Source: Chloroflexota bacterium (GTDB taxonomy: Bacteria > Chloroflexota > Dehalococcoidia > Lucifugimonadales > JACPCL1). From it: a stretch of 33,806 bases of DNA. Below are positions 8,241 to 16,716 of the stretch, piece by piece. The stretch is taken from assembly GCA_016202485.1 (NCBI GenBank), contig JACQOP010000124.1, positions 1-33,806 on the forward strand. Direction: 5' to 3'. Position 1 is the first letter of the stretch, and the number at the start of each line of letters is the position of its first letter. The position numbers and the translations under genes are program-made. Below the pieces are notes generated by a model, which was not told the DNA's origin, searched no databases, and saw only the letters and a list, made by a program, of their open reading frames with translations.

Positions 8241-9350
8241 CTACTCCGAACGGAGGTTGTCCTCAAGCGGTTCCTTGATACTCCCGCCAAGGCCGGTAGG
8301 GGCCCTTGTGGGAGCAAATCGCCCATCCTCTGGGACGGGGCCTACCTTTTCAGGAAACCCTGGAAGCAGCCCCCGCTGGACAGCCCGAAGGAAAGTGCTG
8401 CGTCCCCCAAGCTCGTCAGCAGCGCCCTGCCAGTACTGGAGCTTATAGATTGCGCTGTACCCCAGGTGAGCAAGGGCATGGAGCCTCAAGGCAGTCCACA
8501 GGCTGGAACCCCAGTGCAACCCGCCCATGAAGACACTGCGGAGACGGGGACGGTCCAGGGACAATTCCAGCACCATCCTTACAGGGGCCGCTTGGCGCTC
8601 GTACCACTGGAATATCTCCGGCAGGACGTTGTGGCGCTTTTCCTTGGCCAGCAGGACGTCACACCGGCCATAGACGTAGGCGGAACTGCACCAGGAGAGG
8701 AAACTGCGATACCCGCGATGGACGGCGACGGCGTTGTGGTTGTAGTAAAAGGGGAGGCCCGCTGCCTGCAAACGAAAGCCCAGTTCCACATCCTCGCCGC
8801 GCTTCAGCCGCTCATCAAACCCTCCGGCCTCCAGGAAAAGGCTGCAGGCCACGGAGAAGTTGCCGCTGTAGAGCCTTCTGCCGGCGGCAGGCCGCTCGCC
8901 CACCAGCATCTTGCCATAGTGTTTTTCCAGCACCCGTTCCTCCCAAATGTTCCAACCCCCCTTCCCTGCAGTTCCCTTGACAGGAATAAAACGGCCCAGC
9001 ACCACAGCATGTACATCCCCACGGTGGAGACGGGCGTGTTCTTCCACTAACGGCGCGCAGGGGAGCAGGTCGTCATCCAGAAACAACAGCAGGTCGCCTG
9101 TAGCCAATCGGGCTCCGTGGTTGCGTGCAGCGGCAGCGCCGCCCTGGGCCTGGGAGACGGGCCGCACTGCATAGGGCATTGACAATCCTTCAAGCATTTC
9201 AGCAGTACCGTCAACACACCCATCCATGACCACAATCACCTCCAGCAGGTCAAGGGGATAGGTCTGCTGGCAAAGGGAGTGCAGCATCTCCAACAGCATG
9301 TCCCGCCGGTTGTGGGTAGGAATGACTATGCTGATCCTCTGAAGGTCCAT
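8241..9350 (-). CDS. Glycosyltransferase family 2
   Basis: 369 aa with a GT-A fold at the N-terminus. RISIVIPTHNRRDML (residues 5-19) starts the nucleotide-sugar site, VVMDGCVDGTAEML follows, and LLLFLDDDLLPC (about 88-99) carries the DxD-type metal-binding aspartates. A later RGEDVELGFRLQAAG matches the ED catalytic-base motif of family 2. The C-terminal third contains hydrophobic/aromatic helices (HWGSSLWTALRLHALAHLGY) that may be membrane-associated. The start at 9350 has GGGAGG 7 bases upstream. It should add one sugar of the repeat unit; donor and linkage cannot be deduced. Confidence 0.9.
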   Translation of the reverse strand: MDLQRISIVIPTHNRRDMLLEMLHSLCQQTYPLDLLEVIVVMDGCVDGTAEMLEGLSMPYAVRPVSQAQGGAAAARNHGARLATGDLLLFLDDDLLPCAPLVEEHARLHRGDVHAVVLGRFIPVKGTAGKGGWNIWEERVLEKHYGKMLVGERPAAGRRLYSGNFSVACSLFLEAGGFDERLKRGEDVELGFRLQAAGLPFYYNHNAVAVHRGYRSFLSWCSSAYVYGRCDVLLAKEKRHNVLPEIFQWYERQAAPVRMVLELSLDRPRLRSVFMGGLHWGSSLWTALRLHALAHLGYSAIYKLQYWQGAADELGGRSTFLRAVQRGLLPGFPEKVGPVPEDGRFAPTRAPTGLGGSIKEPLEDNLRSE

Positions 9351-9376
9351 TGCTCATCCTCCCTTTTGCAAGCCCT

Positions 9377-10873
9377 TTACAGGGCCGCCTTCTTCCTCAC
9401 AGCGGCTACTACAAACCAGATATCGCCCAAGGTAATGGCCTTCAGAGAGACCACCATCCCCACATAGGTGATGCCGGCTATGCCAGCGGCAGCCAAAGCT
9501 GGGAGGCCAACAAGCTTCAGCAGAAGGCCCAGGCCCAACATGCCCGCACTGGCGACGGCGATACTGAGCAGCTTCGCACCCACCGCCGGGCCGATGACAT
9601 CCCTGGACATTAGATGGATGCCCACGATAACCATCAGGGCCTCGGAGATGATCGTGGCCACCACAGCGCCGATAGCTCCGTTCCCTGTGCTGTTCTGGAA
9701 GTAGGAGATGAACAGAGCATTGAGGAGCACGTTCAGGAGCAAGGTGAATCCCAGAGCGCTTGCCCATGCCTTCTGCCGGTCTGCGGCCACAGCAATGGTG
9801 CCCAAGATGGTGAGGAGTGCGGTGATTGGGGTAGCGAGGCCCAGCAGCATAATCAGCGGGATGGAGTTGGCAAACCCATCAGGGTAAGGGAGCAGGGCTA
9901 TGACCCAGTCTGCAATGAGCGTCATCCCTATCGCAGCAGGCACCATGAGCAATGCCCCAAGGACAATGCTGTTCCGCGCAATGGACGCCATGGCGGCGGT
10001 GTCACGGGCGTGAAGCCGCGCCACCGTGGGGAGCAGTGCAGTGGTGAGCACCAGGGGGATGAACTCTACAGTCCGGAAAATCTGAAGGGCTGCCGCATAC
10101 CATCCCACCACAACCTCGTTGGCAAAAAACCGCACCATTACCACGTCAATATGGCTGTAGACGGTGACGAAGAAACCCATCATCAGAAAAGGCATTCCGC
10201 CGACGAGCAGGACCCTTAGACGGTCCCCGTGAAAATTTACCCGCAGGGGGGACCACCGGGACACATATCCAGCATTAAGGGCGAACTGGAGCAGTGCCCC
10301 AGCGGTGAGAACCCAGGCATAGGCTATGACACCAAAGCCATTGACCAGCAGCGCAATCCCCAGGACGACCACCAGCGCTTTGTTGGCGAGGTCTGCCAGG
10401 GCCATCCAGCCCATGCGCTCCATCCCCTGCAGGATAGTGGCCATGAGTTGCCCAAAGGAGGTGGCCACCATCCACAGGGCCGCCACGTAGATCACCGTCT
10501 TTGCTTGGGAGGAATAGCCCACGAACTGCACGCCGATGACGATAACAGAGAGGACGATAACAGCCATTGCCAGACGGAGGCCCATAGCGGCGCCAAGATA
10601 GGTCCTTACAAGGGAAGCGTCCCTGGCCACCTCTTTGATGAGGTACTGCCGTACCCCAAGGACCAGCCCGGTACTAAAGATGGATACCACGGCCAGAGCG
10701 AAGTAGAGCTGTCCCATGCCCTGTTCTCCTAGATACCGGGGTAGGAACAGGACTAGGATGCCATTCAAGCCCCACAAGGCCAGGTATCTGACAAAGAGGA
10801 TGGCAGTGTTACGGGTCAGGGTAATTGAATCTGCGCCTATCGGCTGTCTGACCGGCGCCGTTACGTGTTGCAT
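9377..10873 (-). CDS. Wzx-like polysaccharide flippase (MOP/RfbX superfamily)
   Basis: 498 aa, about 12-14 predicted membrane helices spread over the whole length, the standard size for the polysaccharide-transport branch of the MOP superfamily. The first helix (FVRYLALWGLNGILVLFLP) is followed by YLGEQGMGQLYFALA, a region matching the conserved G-x-Y-xx-A start of flippases. It would move the undecaprenyl-linked repeat unit across the cytoplasmic membrane for polymerisation by the Wzy-like protein encoded upstream. The ATG at 10873 is preceded by GGAG at 8 bases. It lies directly after the initiating sugar transferase gene (59 bp gap). Confidence 0.9.
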   Translation of the reverse strand: MQHVTAPVRQPIGADSITLTRNTAILFVRYLALWGLNGILVLFLPRYLGEQGMGQLYFALAVVSIFSTGLVLGVRQYLIKEVARDASLVRTYLGAAMGLRLAMAVIVLSVIVIGVQFVGYSSQAKTVIYVAALWMVATSFGQLMATILQGMERMGWMALADLANKALVVVLGIALLVNGFGVIAYAWVLTAGALLQFALNAGYVSRWSPLRVNFHGDRLRVLLVGGMPFLMMGFFVTVYSHIDVVMVRFFANEVVVGWYAAALQIFRTVEFIPLVLTTALLPTVARLHARDTAAMASIARNSIVLGALLMVPAAIGMTLIADWVIALLPYPDGFANSIPLIMLLGLATPITALLTILGTIAVAADRQKAWASALGFTLLLNVLLNALFISYFQNSTGNGAIGAVVATIISEALMVIVGIHLMSRDVIGPAVGAKLLSIAVASAGMLGLGLLLKLVGLPALAAAGIAGITYVGMVVSLKAITLGDIWFVVAAVRKKAAL

Positions 10874-10932
10874 CTATCTTGCTCCGGGGCTGCTCGTTCA
10901 GCCCTCCGCTGGTGTTCAAGCACCGAGGCGAG

Positions 10933-12483
10933 CTAAAATGCCCCTCTACCTGACAGCATGGCGGGAATGGTTTTGAGCATGATCTTCAAGTCCAATCCCA
11001 GAGACCATTCCTCTATGTACTCCAGGTCCATCTGGACCATTTCTTCAAAGATGATCTCGTCGCCGCGGCTGGTCTGCCAAAGACCGGTGATGCCAGGGAC
11101 CGCCTCAAGCCGCCGCAACTGCCAGGGCTCGTATTGCTCCAACTCGTGGGGCAAGGGGGGACGCGGCCCAACAAGGCTCATTGTCCCTTCCAACACGTTA
11201 AAGAGCTGAGGCAACTCGTCAAGACTCAACCGGCGGATAACCCGCCCCATGCGGGTAATACGCGGGTCGTTTTTAATCTTGAACATTGCGCCCCTGGCTT
11301 CATTCTGTGTTTGAAGGCCCTCCAGCATTTCGCTGGCGTTCTGGTGCATAGACCGGAACTTATACATGTAAAATTGTCGCCCTTGCCTGCCCACTCTGAG
11401 CTGGCGGAAGAGGATGGGGCCTGGAGAGTCCACTTTTATGGCGATGCCGATAAGTAACATGAGGGGGGCCGCCACAATCAGTGCCATGAGCGTCAGAATG
11501 AGGTCAATAAGCCGCTTGACCACCTCGTAGTGCCATGGGAAGGCACCCACCTTCAACTGAGCGGTGAAAATGCCGCCATCCAGGCCATCTACCTTTTGTA
11601 CAGGGAGCTCGTCCAGGGGTGGATACATGGCCAAATGCACCCTGGTGCCTACCGGCACATTAGCACGCAAGGCCGTTTCCAGACCGCTCCTCTGGGGAAT
11701 GGGGTCAGCTATCAGGACCTCGCAAGGCCCATAAGCGTCAATAACGGCTGGCAGGTCTTCCAAGTCGCCCAGCAAAGCCTCATCGGACCTGACAACTGCT
11801 CTAGAGCCATTCACGTTCACGTAGCCAATCACCTCATAGGGTGAGGCATCGTGGCTGAGTCGACGAATGGCGTTGAGAGAATTGGCCGTATTGCCCACCA
11901 CCAGCAACTTCCTGTACCCGATACCGTGCCGGTTCAGCGTGCGAAGCACGTATGAGTGAATGGCTCCCGATAGAAGAAGGCATCCAATGGCAGCCCCCCA
12001 AAGCAAGGTCTCGCCGGTCAAGCTTGGTCCCGTGCCGACCACCGGGGTCATGACGGCATAAAAGGCTACGGTGGCGAAAGAAATAGCGCCCAATAGACGC
12101 GGGCCTTCCCTGGCGATGGACAGGATGACTGGCTCCGCATACCTTCTGGCTGCACTGAGAGCGATGAAAGTAAAGGCGATAAACACTAAAGGCCGAGACA
12201 CCGGTCCAACGACAGGGGACTCATCCAGTACCACTGGGCCCGTCCACGTGTAGAGGGGGGCGGCTAAGCCAACTGCACAGGCCAGCAAAGGCAGGTCCAA
12301 TGCAAAGAGCAGGAGCGCCTGGTAGTGAGACTGGGACCAACGGGCAAGACGAAGCTGCCATGACCTCTGCAGGGGATAGGAGGCGCCTGGGAACCTGCTT
12401 CTGGTACTGGTTCTGGCCTGGATATCGCCATGGCGTCCGCCATCTTGAGTGGGATAACCGGGCCGCTTCCCTGAAATATCCAT
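10933..12483 (-). CDS. Polyprenyl-phosphate sugar-1-phosphate transferase (initiating transferase, WcaJ/WbaP type)
   Basis: 516 aa in the two-part layout of large initiating enzymes. Residues about 55-320 hold several membrane helices and a CoA-binding-like Rossmann region (KLLVVGNTANSLNAIRRL). Residues about 320-516 form the bacterial sugar transferase domain. That domain shows the re-entrant helix (KRLIDLILTLMALIVAAPL), the conserved VDSPGPILFRQLRVGRQGR, YKFRSM, and the DELPQLFNVLEGTMSLVGPRP block with catalytic Asp/Glu. It attaches the first sugar phosphate to undecaprenyl phosphate. The N-terminal about 50 residues are polar and probably variable. A hairpin precedes the gene, and only a weak GAAAGAAG ribosome site is seen. 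Confidence 0.93.
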   Translation of the reverse strand: MDISGKRPGYPTQDGGRHGDIQARTSTRSRFPGASYPLQRSWQLRLARWSQSHYQALLLFALDLPLLACAVGLAAPLYTWTGPVVLDESPVVGPVSRPLVFIAFTFIALSAARRYAEPVILSIAREGPRLLGAISFATVAFYAVMTPVVGTGPSLTGETLLWGAAIGCLLLSGAIHSYVLRTLNRHGIGYRKLLVVGNTANSLNAIRRLSHDASPYEVIGYVNVNGSRAVVRSDEALLGDLEDLPAVIDAYGPCEVLIADPIPQRSGLETALRANVPVGTRVHLAMYPPLDELPVQKVDGLDGGIFTAQLKVGAFPWHYEVVKRLIDLILTLMALIVAAPLMLLIGIAIKVDSPGPILFRQLRVGRQGRQFYMYKFRSMHQNASEMLEGLQTQNEARGAMFKIKNDPRITRMGRVIRRLSLDELPQLFNVLEGTMSLVGPRPPLPHELEQYEPWQLRRLEAVPGITGLWQTSRGDEIIFEEMVQMDLEYIEEWSLGLDLKIMLKTIPAMLSGRGAF

Positions 12484-12788
12484 CTTCTTTCACCAACACA
12501 CTGCCAAAAGACCAGCGGGCGCTGTCAACGCCCGCTGAATCCCGTTGTTGCCATTTCCTTGATAGTACTGAGCCAGCACCCGCATCACTTCGCCCTTATG
12601 TGGAGTTCCAGACTGCGGAATGGACTATGCCCAACAGGTGTGAAGAGGCAGCAAACCAGGGAAAAGCAACTCTTTCCAGCGGTCAAAAAGGACTACGTCG
12701 TAATGATTTAGCAGGCGAAAGGACAAACAGAGACAGAGGGGGAAAGGTGTCCCGGCGATTAGCTGATTGGGAAAGCACGCAGGTAAGG
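12484..12788 (-). other. 305-bp intergenic spacer inside the exopolysaccharide gene series
   Basis: No protein-coding frame is supported. The spacer separates the seven promoter-proximal genes from the initiating transferase and the genes after it, so it may hold an internal promoter. Candidate -35-like TTGACC (minus strand, near 12680-12690) lacks a convincing -10 at 16-18 bp. The only clear structure is the hairpin at 12513-12537. Confidence 0.5.
12513..12537 (-). terminator. Attenuator/terminator-like hairpin in front of the initiating transferase gene
   Basis: A perfect 9-bp inverted repeat, CAGCGGGCG (12513-12521) and CGCCCGCTG (12529-12537), has a 7-base loop. Read on the minus strand it is followed by GTCTTTTGG, a short T-run, 30 bases before the ATG at 12483. 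This is the shape of a leaky intrinsic terminator that could lower or condition read-through into the distal genes. The short T-run makes it weaker than the terminator at 546-586. Confidence 0.45.
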
Positions 12789-13973
12789 TCAGGAACGAGG
12801 AGTCCTTACCCATTGAGACTTGCCAGGGAGCACACTGACCAGACAGAGGGTTACTTTCCAAAGAATGAAAATAGGCGCAAAGAGAAAGGAGCGGTAAACC
12901 GTGCTGGGGAGTTTCGCCGACCTAATGCCAAGAAATACGTGTCCCGCCAGAGCGGCCAGCGCTGCGGCGTTAACTGCCAGGGCGAAGATGTGGCCTGCCA
13001 GCACCGATAGCCCCAGCAGTGCAACGACGGCTGCTGCAATGACTGAAAGGGGTGGGACGGCCTGTTCCAGGGCAGCATCAATCCGCCGCCAGTCTCTACG
13101 CCTTACTCCCTTCCACACCAGTCCGGGACACTGTTGGACCAGCATCTGTAAGCGTCCCTTTTCCCACCGTACGTTCTGGCTCCGAGCCTCCCTAAATGAA
13201 CCCGGCATTGGGGACCAGACTGTGGCTTCGGAAGCGAACTCAATACAAATTCCCTGGTCAACCAGGTCTAGAAAATACTCTATGTCTTCAGTTAAGCTGT
13301 ATGCCTTCCAGGTGTGTTCTTGGATAACATCCTTGCGAAAGGCCATGCCTGTACCAAACAGTCCACAGGATAGGCCCAGGATTGCACGTCCCTGAGGACG
13401 AACCCAGTGCTTCAGCGCCATGGCCACGTGCCTCAGTGCTGAGACGTGGGTCTTGAACGGGTCCGCCACGGTGTAGTAGCTCTGGACCACCCGGCTGCCC
13501 CGCTGAAAACGCTGGTCCATCACCTCCAGGAAATTTTCAGAGACCGTGCAATCTGCGTCCAGCAGTACGTAGACGTCATAGAGGTGAGAACGGCTGGTGA
13601 TTTGATGAAGCAGCCAGTTAAGGGCGTAACCCTTGCCCCGTTGGTGCTCGTCAAAACGTTCAAAAACGGTGGCGCCCCAGGCTCTGGCTGCGGCGGCAGT
13701 CCCGTCCAGGCAGTTGTCAGCCACTACAAACACGTCCGCCAGCCCCTGAGGATACCTTACCCTCTGGAGGCTCTCCAGCAAACGGGGCAAGGTCTGTTCC
13801 TCATTATGGGCAGGCACAAGAAGGGCAAACCGGGTGGTCTGCCTGCGTGGGATGGAGCGCTGGGGACGATGCCAGAAACCGGCAATAGTGAGCAACAACA
13901 GGTAGAGGCCGCTCAGAAGCAGCACCGAACCACCTGCCAGCGATATGGAGACCAAAAGCGCCTGTCCCAACAT
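12789..13973 (-). CDS. Membrane glycosyltransferase family 2 (processive-type, cellulose/HA-synthase-like core)
   Basis: About 394 aa. One N-terminal membrane helix (LLSGLYLLLLTIAGF) precedes a GT-A domain with FALLVPAHNEEQTL, VADNCLDGTA, and LLDADCTV (the DxD site), then TEDIEYFL (catalytic base) and QNVRWEKGR (the QxxRW motif of GT2 enzymes). C-terminal hydrophobic helices (VIAAAVVALLGLSVLAGHIFALAV and the next) suggest membrane anchoring. The start is uncertain: AGGAGGT directly abuts the ATG at 13973, too close for that ATG. The TTG one codon later has 4-base spacing, while in-frame starts at 14015 (ATG) and 14039 (GTG) lack a ribosome site. It could add a sugar to the repeat or a side chain. 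Confidence 0.87.
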   Translation of the reverse strand: MLGQALLVSISLAGGSVLLLSGLYLLLLTIAGFWHRPQRSIPRRQTTRFALLVPAHNEEQTLPRLLESLQRVRYPQGLADVFVVADNCLDGTAAAARAWGATVFERFDEHQRGKGYALNWLLHQITSRSHLYDVYVLLDADCTVSENFLEVMDQRFQRGSRVVQSYYTVADPFKTHVSALRHVAMALKHWVRPQGRAILGLSCGLFGTGMAFRKDVIQEHTWKAYSLTEDIEYFLDLVDQGICIEFASEATVWSPMPGSFREARSQNVRWEKGRLQMLVQQCPGLVWKGVRRRDWRRIDAALEQAVPPLSVIAAAVVALLGLSVLAGHIFALAVNAAALAALAGHVFLGIRSAKLPSTVYRSFLFAPIFILWKVTLCLVSVLPGKSQWVRTPRS

Positions 13974-14080
13974 ACCTCCTGGTGCAGCTAGCCCTGAACG
14001 GCCATGGGGAGCCATATATACACGTACTGCATCGTACACGCGTCGCTGCTCATGGCCGGTGCTGATGCCAACAACAACTG

Positions 14081-14890
14081 CTAGGGACTGTTACGCCGCC
14101 GCTGGGCCAGCGCCTTGGGAGCAAGGCCCAGCAGGGTAGGCATATCTCCCAAGAGGTAGCGCCTCCACATACGGCGCGGTTCTCTCAGCAGGCGGTAGGA
14201 CCACTCCAGCCCGGCGCGCTGCATCCATGGGGGGGGACGTCTTGTCCTGCCTGCCAGCACATCCAGGACGCTACCCACCCCTATGCATACTGTGGCCCCA
14301 ACCGCCTGGATATGACGGCTGATCCAGAACTCTTGTTTGGGGCATCCCAGGGCCACCAGAAGGAAGTCCGGCCGCTTGGCATGTACCCGTTCTACCAACT
14401 CCTCCTCATCCTGCCGCTGGACGCCATATCCTTCGCTGGTAAAATTGCCCTGGAATGCCCCAGCAAAATGGAGGCCCGGGTACAGGGCTTGCAGGCGTTG
14501 GGCCGCCCTGTCGCCTACACCCGGCGCACCTCCCAGAAAAGCCATAGAGTACCCCTCGCGGACCGCCAGTTGGGCGCACAGGTGCAGCATATCGTGCCCG
14601 GTAATCCGCTGGGGAATGGGGGTCCCCATAAGGCGGGAGAGCCAGAGGAGCGGCATACCGTCCGCCACCACCGTCTCGGCCCTATTCACAATGCCGGCAA
14701 ACTCCGCGTTCTTACGCGCCAGGCTAAGAAACTGTAGGTTTGCGGTTACCACCTGGTGAGGCGCTCGTCTCCTGATGGCCTCGGAAAACCGCTGTGCTAC
14801 CTGCAAGGCGTCTACTGGGTCTATGCACAGCTCGCCTATGGGGACCCGGTTGCGCTGAGAACGGGCTTCCTCCTGCGTTGCGCCTTTCAT
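14081..14890 (-). CDS. WecG/TagA/CpsF-family glycosyltransferase
   Basis: 269 aa, near the family's about 245. The start at 14890 is chosen because GGAGGG lies 8 bases upstream and family similarity begins soon after (RVPIGELCIDPVDAL). Hallmarks: VVTANLQFLSLAR (the T-x-N motif), the catalytic Asp in VVADGMPLLWLSRLMG, ITGHDML, FLGGAPGVGDRAAQRL, and LVALGCPKQEFWI. Family members transfer ManNAc, ManNAcA or glucose/glucuronate onto a polyprenyl-diphosphate-linked sugar, usually the second step of a repeat unit. The first 167 bp overlap the 3' end of the ManC-like gene in a different frame on the same strand. Confidence 0.9.
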   Translation of the reverse strand: MKGATQEEARSQRNRVPIGELCIDPVDALQVAQRFSEAIRRRAPHQVVTANLQFLSLARKNAEFAGIVNRAETVVADGMPLLWLSRLMGTPIPQRITGHDMLHLCAQLAVREGYSMAFLGGAPGVGDRAAQRLQALYPGLHFAGAFQGNFTSEGYGVQRQDEEELVERVHAKRPDFLLVALGCPKQEFWISRHIQAVGATVCIGVGSVLDVLAGRTRRPPPWMQRAGLEWSYRLLREPRRMWRRYLLGDMPTLLGLAPKALAQRRRNSP

Positions 14891-16484
14891 AGACTGTGCC
14901 CTCCACATGAGACTGGGACTGGTCTGCCCGCCCGTAAGTGTCCTGAAAGCGAAGGATATCGTCTTCGCCCAGATAGCTTCCCACCTGTACCTCAATAATC
15001 TCCAGGGGCATGGCGCCGGGGTTTTCCAGCCTATGGGTCTCACCTATGGGGATGTATGTGGACTGGTTTTCCACCAGGAGGAAGGTCTCTTCCCCCCTGG
15101 TAATCCTTGCGGTACCCCTCACCACTATCCAGTGCTCGGAACGATGATGATGCATTTGAAGGGAGAGGGACGCACCGGGCCTTACCACAATCCGTTTCAC
15201 CTGAAACCGCGGCCCGCTATCAACAACTTCATAATGGCCCCAAGGGCGGTATACCCTCTGGTGGCCCACCTGCTCCGGCCTATGCTCCTGATGGAGCTGC
15301 TCCACCAGCGCCTTTATGTCCTCCATGCTGGACTTGGAGGCAACGAGCACGGCGTCAGGGGTCTCCACCACCACGATCTCCTCAAGTCCTGCCACCGCTA
15401 CCAGCCGCTTCTGGGAGATGATGAGAGAGTCTCGGGTTGACCTTACCCAGGTATCACCTTCTAAGACGTTCCCATTTGGGTCCGTGGAATCAGCTTGCTC
15501 GCTCAGGGCAGACCAGGAAAGAACGTCTGACCAGCCTGCATCCAGCAGGTATACTACACCAGCTCCATTCTTTTGCAGGTCGTACCCTCCCCTTCTGTTA
15601 GCCAGAAACCGGTCCTCCTGTTCCAGCTTTTCTATGATTGCATCCTCTATGGGACCGCTGGGGCAAGATGAGAACAGTACTCCATCGGGACGGAGGAAGG
15701 GGCCATCCCACGTGCTCATTGCATGAGCCTGCCTGCATACCTCCGCCATCTCCGGATTCCACCTGTCCATCTGGGCCAGCCACACAGAGGCGCGCATCAG
15801 GTAGATACCGCTATTCCATAAATATCTACCGGACTGCACCAGGGCCCGGGCTGTTGGCGCATCAGGCTTCTCCCGGAAGTCTGCAATGGCAAAGCAGGCC
15901 CTGGTAGGCAACCTGACCGCTACCCTACCATTGTCGGTTGCCCGGCTCCCGTTTCTCCCATCTGCTAGAGCGCCCACAAACCCATCCTCCAGCCGTTCTC
16001 CCAAACCGATATAGCCGTACTCCGGCAGTGGAGCAGTGGAGGTAACCCCAAAGGCAACAACGTACCCCTCCTCTGCCGTCTTGTACCCCTGAGCTACGGT
16101 GGACTGAAAGGCCTCCACATCCTTGATCAGGTGGTCTGCCGGCATCACCATCATTAAGCAGTCGCTGCCGCGGGACAGTTCCAGGGCAGCCAGCGCCCCC
16201 AAGGTTGCCGCCGGGGCAGTGCCCCGCGCAACAGATTCCAGGAGGAGGACAGCAGGACGGGCACTGGTAAGGTTGATCTGGTCTCTAACAAGGAACCGGT
16301 GCTCTTCATTACAGACAACAATGGGGGATTGCACTAAAGGCAAGCCCTCCAGCCTGGCGACTGTCGCTTGCAGCAGGCTGCGGCTTCCCAGGAGAGACAG
16401 GAATAGCTTGGGATACTGCTGACGGGAGAGGGGCCAGAGTCCTGTTTCAAAGCCGTCCGCCAGTATCACCGGTACCACATTCAT
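14724..16484 (-). CDS. ManC-like bifunctional mannose-1-phosphate guanylyltransferase / mannose-6-phosphate isomerase, atypical
   Basis: 586 aa from the ATG at 16484 (GGTGAGGG ribosome site 7 bases upstream); the open frame upstream to 16841 overlaps the Wzy gene and is not conserved. The C-terminal cupin isomerase domain (about 408-519) is intact, with VYRPWGHYEVVD, the metal histidines in LQMHHHRSEHW, and GEDDILRFQDTYGR. The N-terminal transferase has REKPDAPTA, YLWNSGIYLM and LDAGWSDV. However, the signature normally reading AGGSGTRLWPLSR is here ADGFETGLWPLSR, with changes at three glycines/serine positions and the usually invariant Arg. After DTYGR, where ManC proteins end, 67 more residues run out of frame through the WecG gene. 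Guanylyltransferase activity is therefore doubtful; the isomerase role is likelier. Confidence 0.85.
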   Translation of the reverse strand: MNVVPVILADGFETGLWPLSRQQYPKLFLSLLGSRSLLQATVARLEGLPLVQSPIVVCNEEHRFLVRDQINLTSARPAVLLLESVARGTAPAATLGALAALELSRGSDCLMMVMPADHLIKDVEAFQSTVAQGYKTAEEGYVVAFGVTSTAPLPEYGYIGLGERLEDGFVGALADGRNGSRATDNGRVAVRLPTRACFAIADFREKPDAPTARALVQSGRYLWNSGIYLMRASVWLAQMDRWNPEMAEVCRQAHAMSTWDGPFLRPDGVLFSSCPSGPIEDAIIEKLEQEDRFLANRRGGYDLQKNGAGVVYLLDAGWSDVLSWSALSEQADSTDPNGNVLEGDTWVRSTRDSLIISQKRLVAVAGLEEIVVVETPDAVLVASKSSMEDIKALVEQLHQEHRPEQVGHQRVYRPWGHYEVVDSGPRFQVKRIVVRPGASLSLQMHHHRSEHWIVVRGTARITRGEETFLLVENQSTYIPIGETHRLENPGAMPLEIIEVQVGSYLGEDDILRFQDTYGRADQSQSHVEGTVYERRNAGGSPFSAQPGPHRRAVHRPSRRLAGSTAVFRGHQETSASPGGNRKPTVS

Positions 16485-16716
16485 AACTACCCTCACCAGA
16501 TGATTCTGCCAGGGTCGTGGAAGCGCCACTCTGACGGCAAGACCACTGTAAGCAAAAAGCAGGAAGGGATGATATGGCTTGCGGGATGAAACAGTAAGTG
16601 ACCCTTGGACTAGGCCAATGCTGCGCAAGATTTTCACCGGACCAAGCGCTCCAGATACAAAGGAAGAGTGACAGAGGCACTTATTGGAAGAACCCAGTAA
16701 CAAAGCGCAGACGAAC

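Noticed and set aside
12300-13010. 236-codon plus-strand frame crossing the 305-bp gap
   Set aside because: It is polar and low in conserved features, overlaps two supported genes at its ends, and runs against the operon direction.
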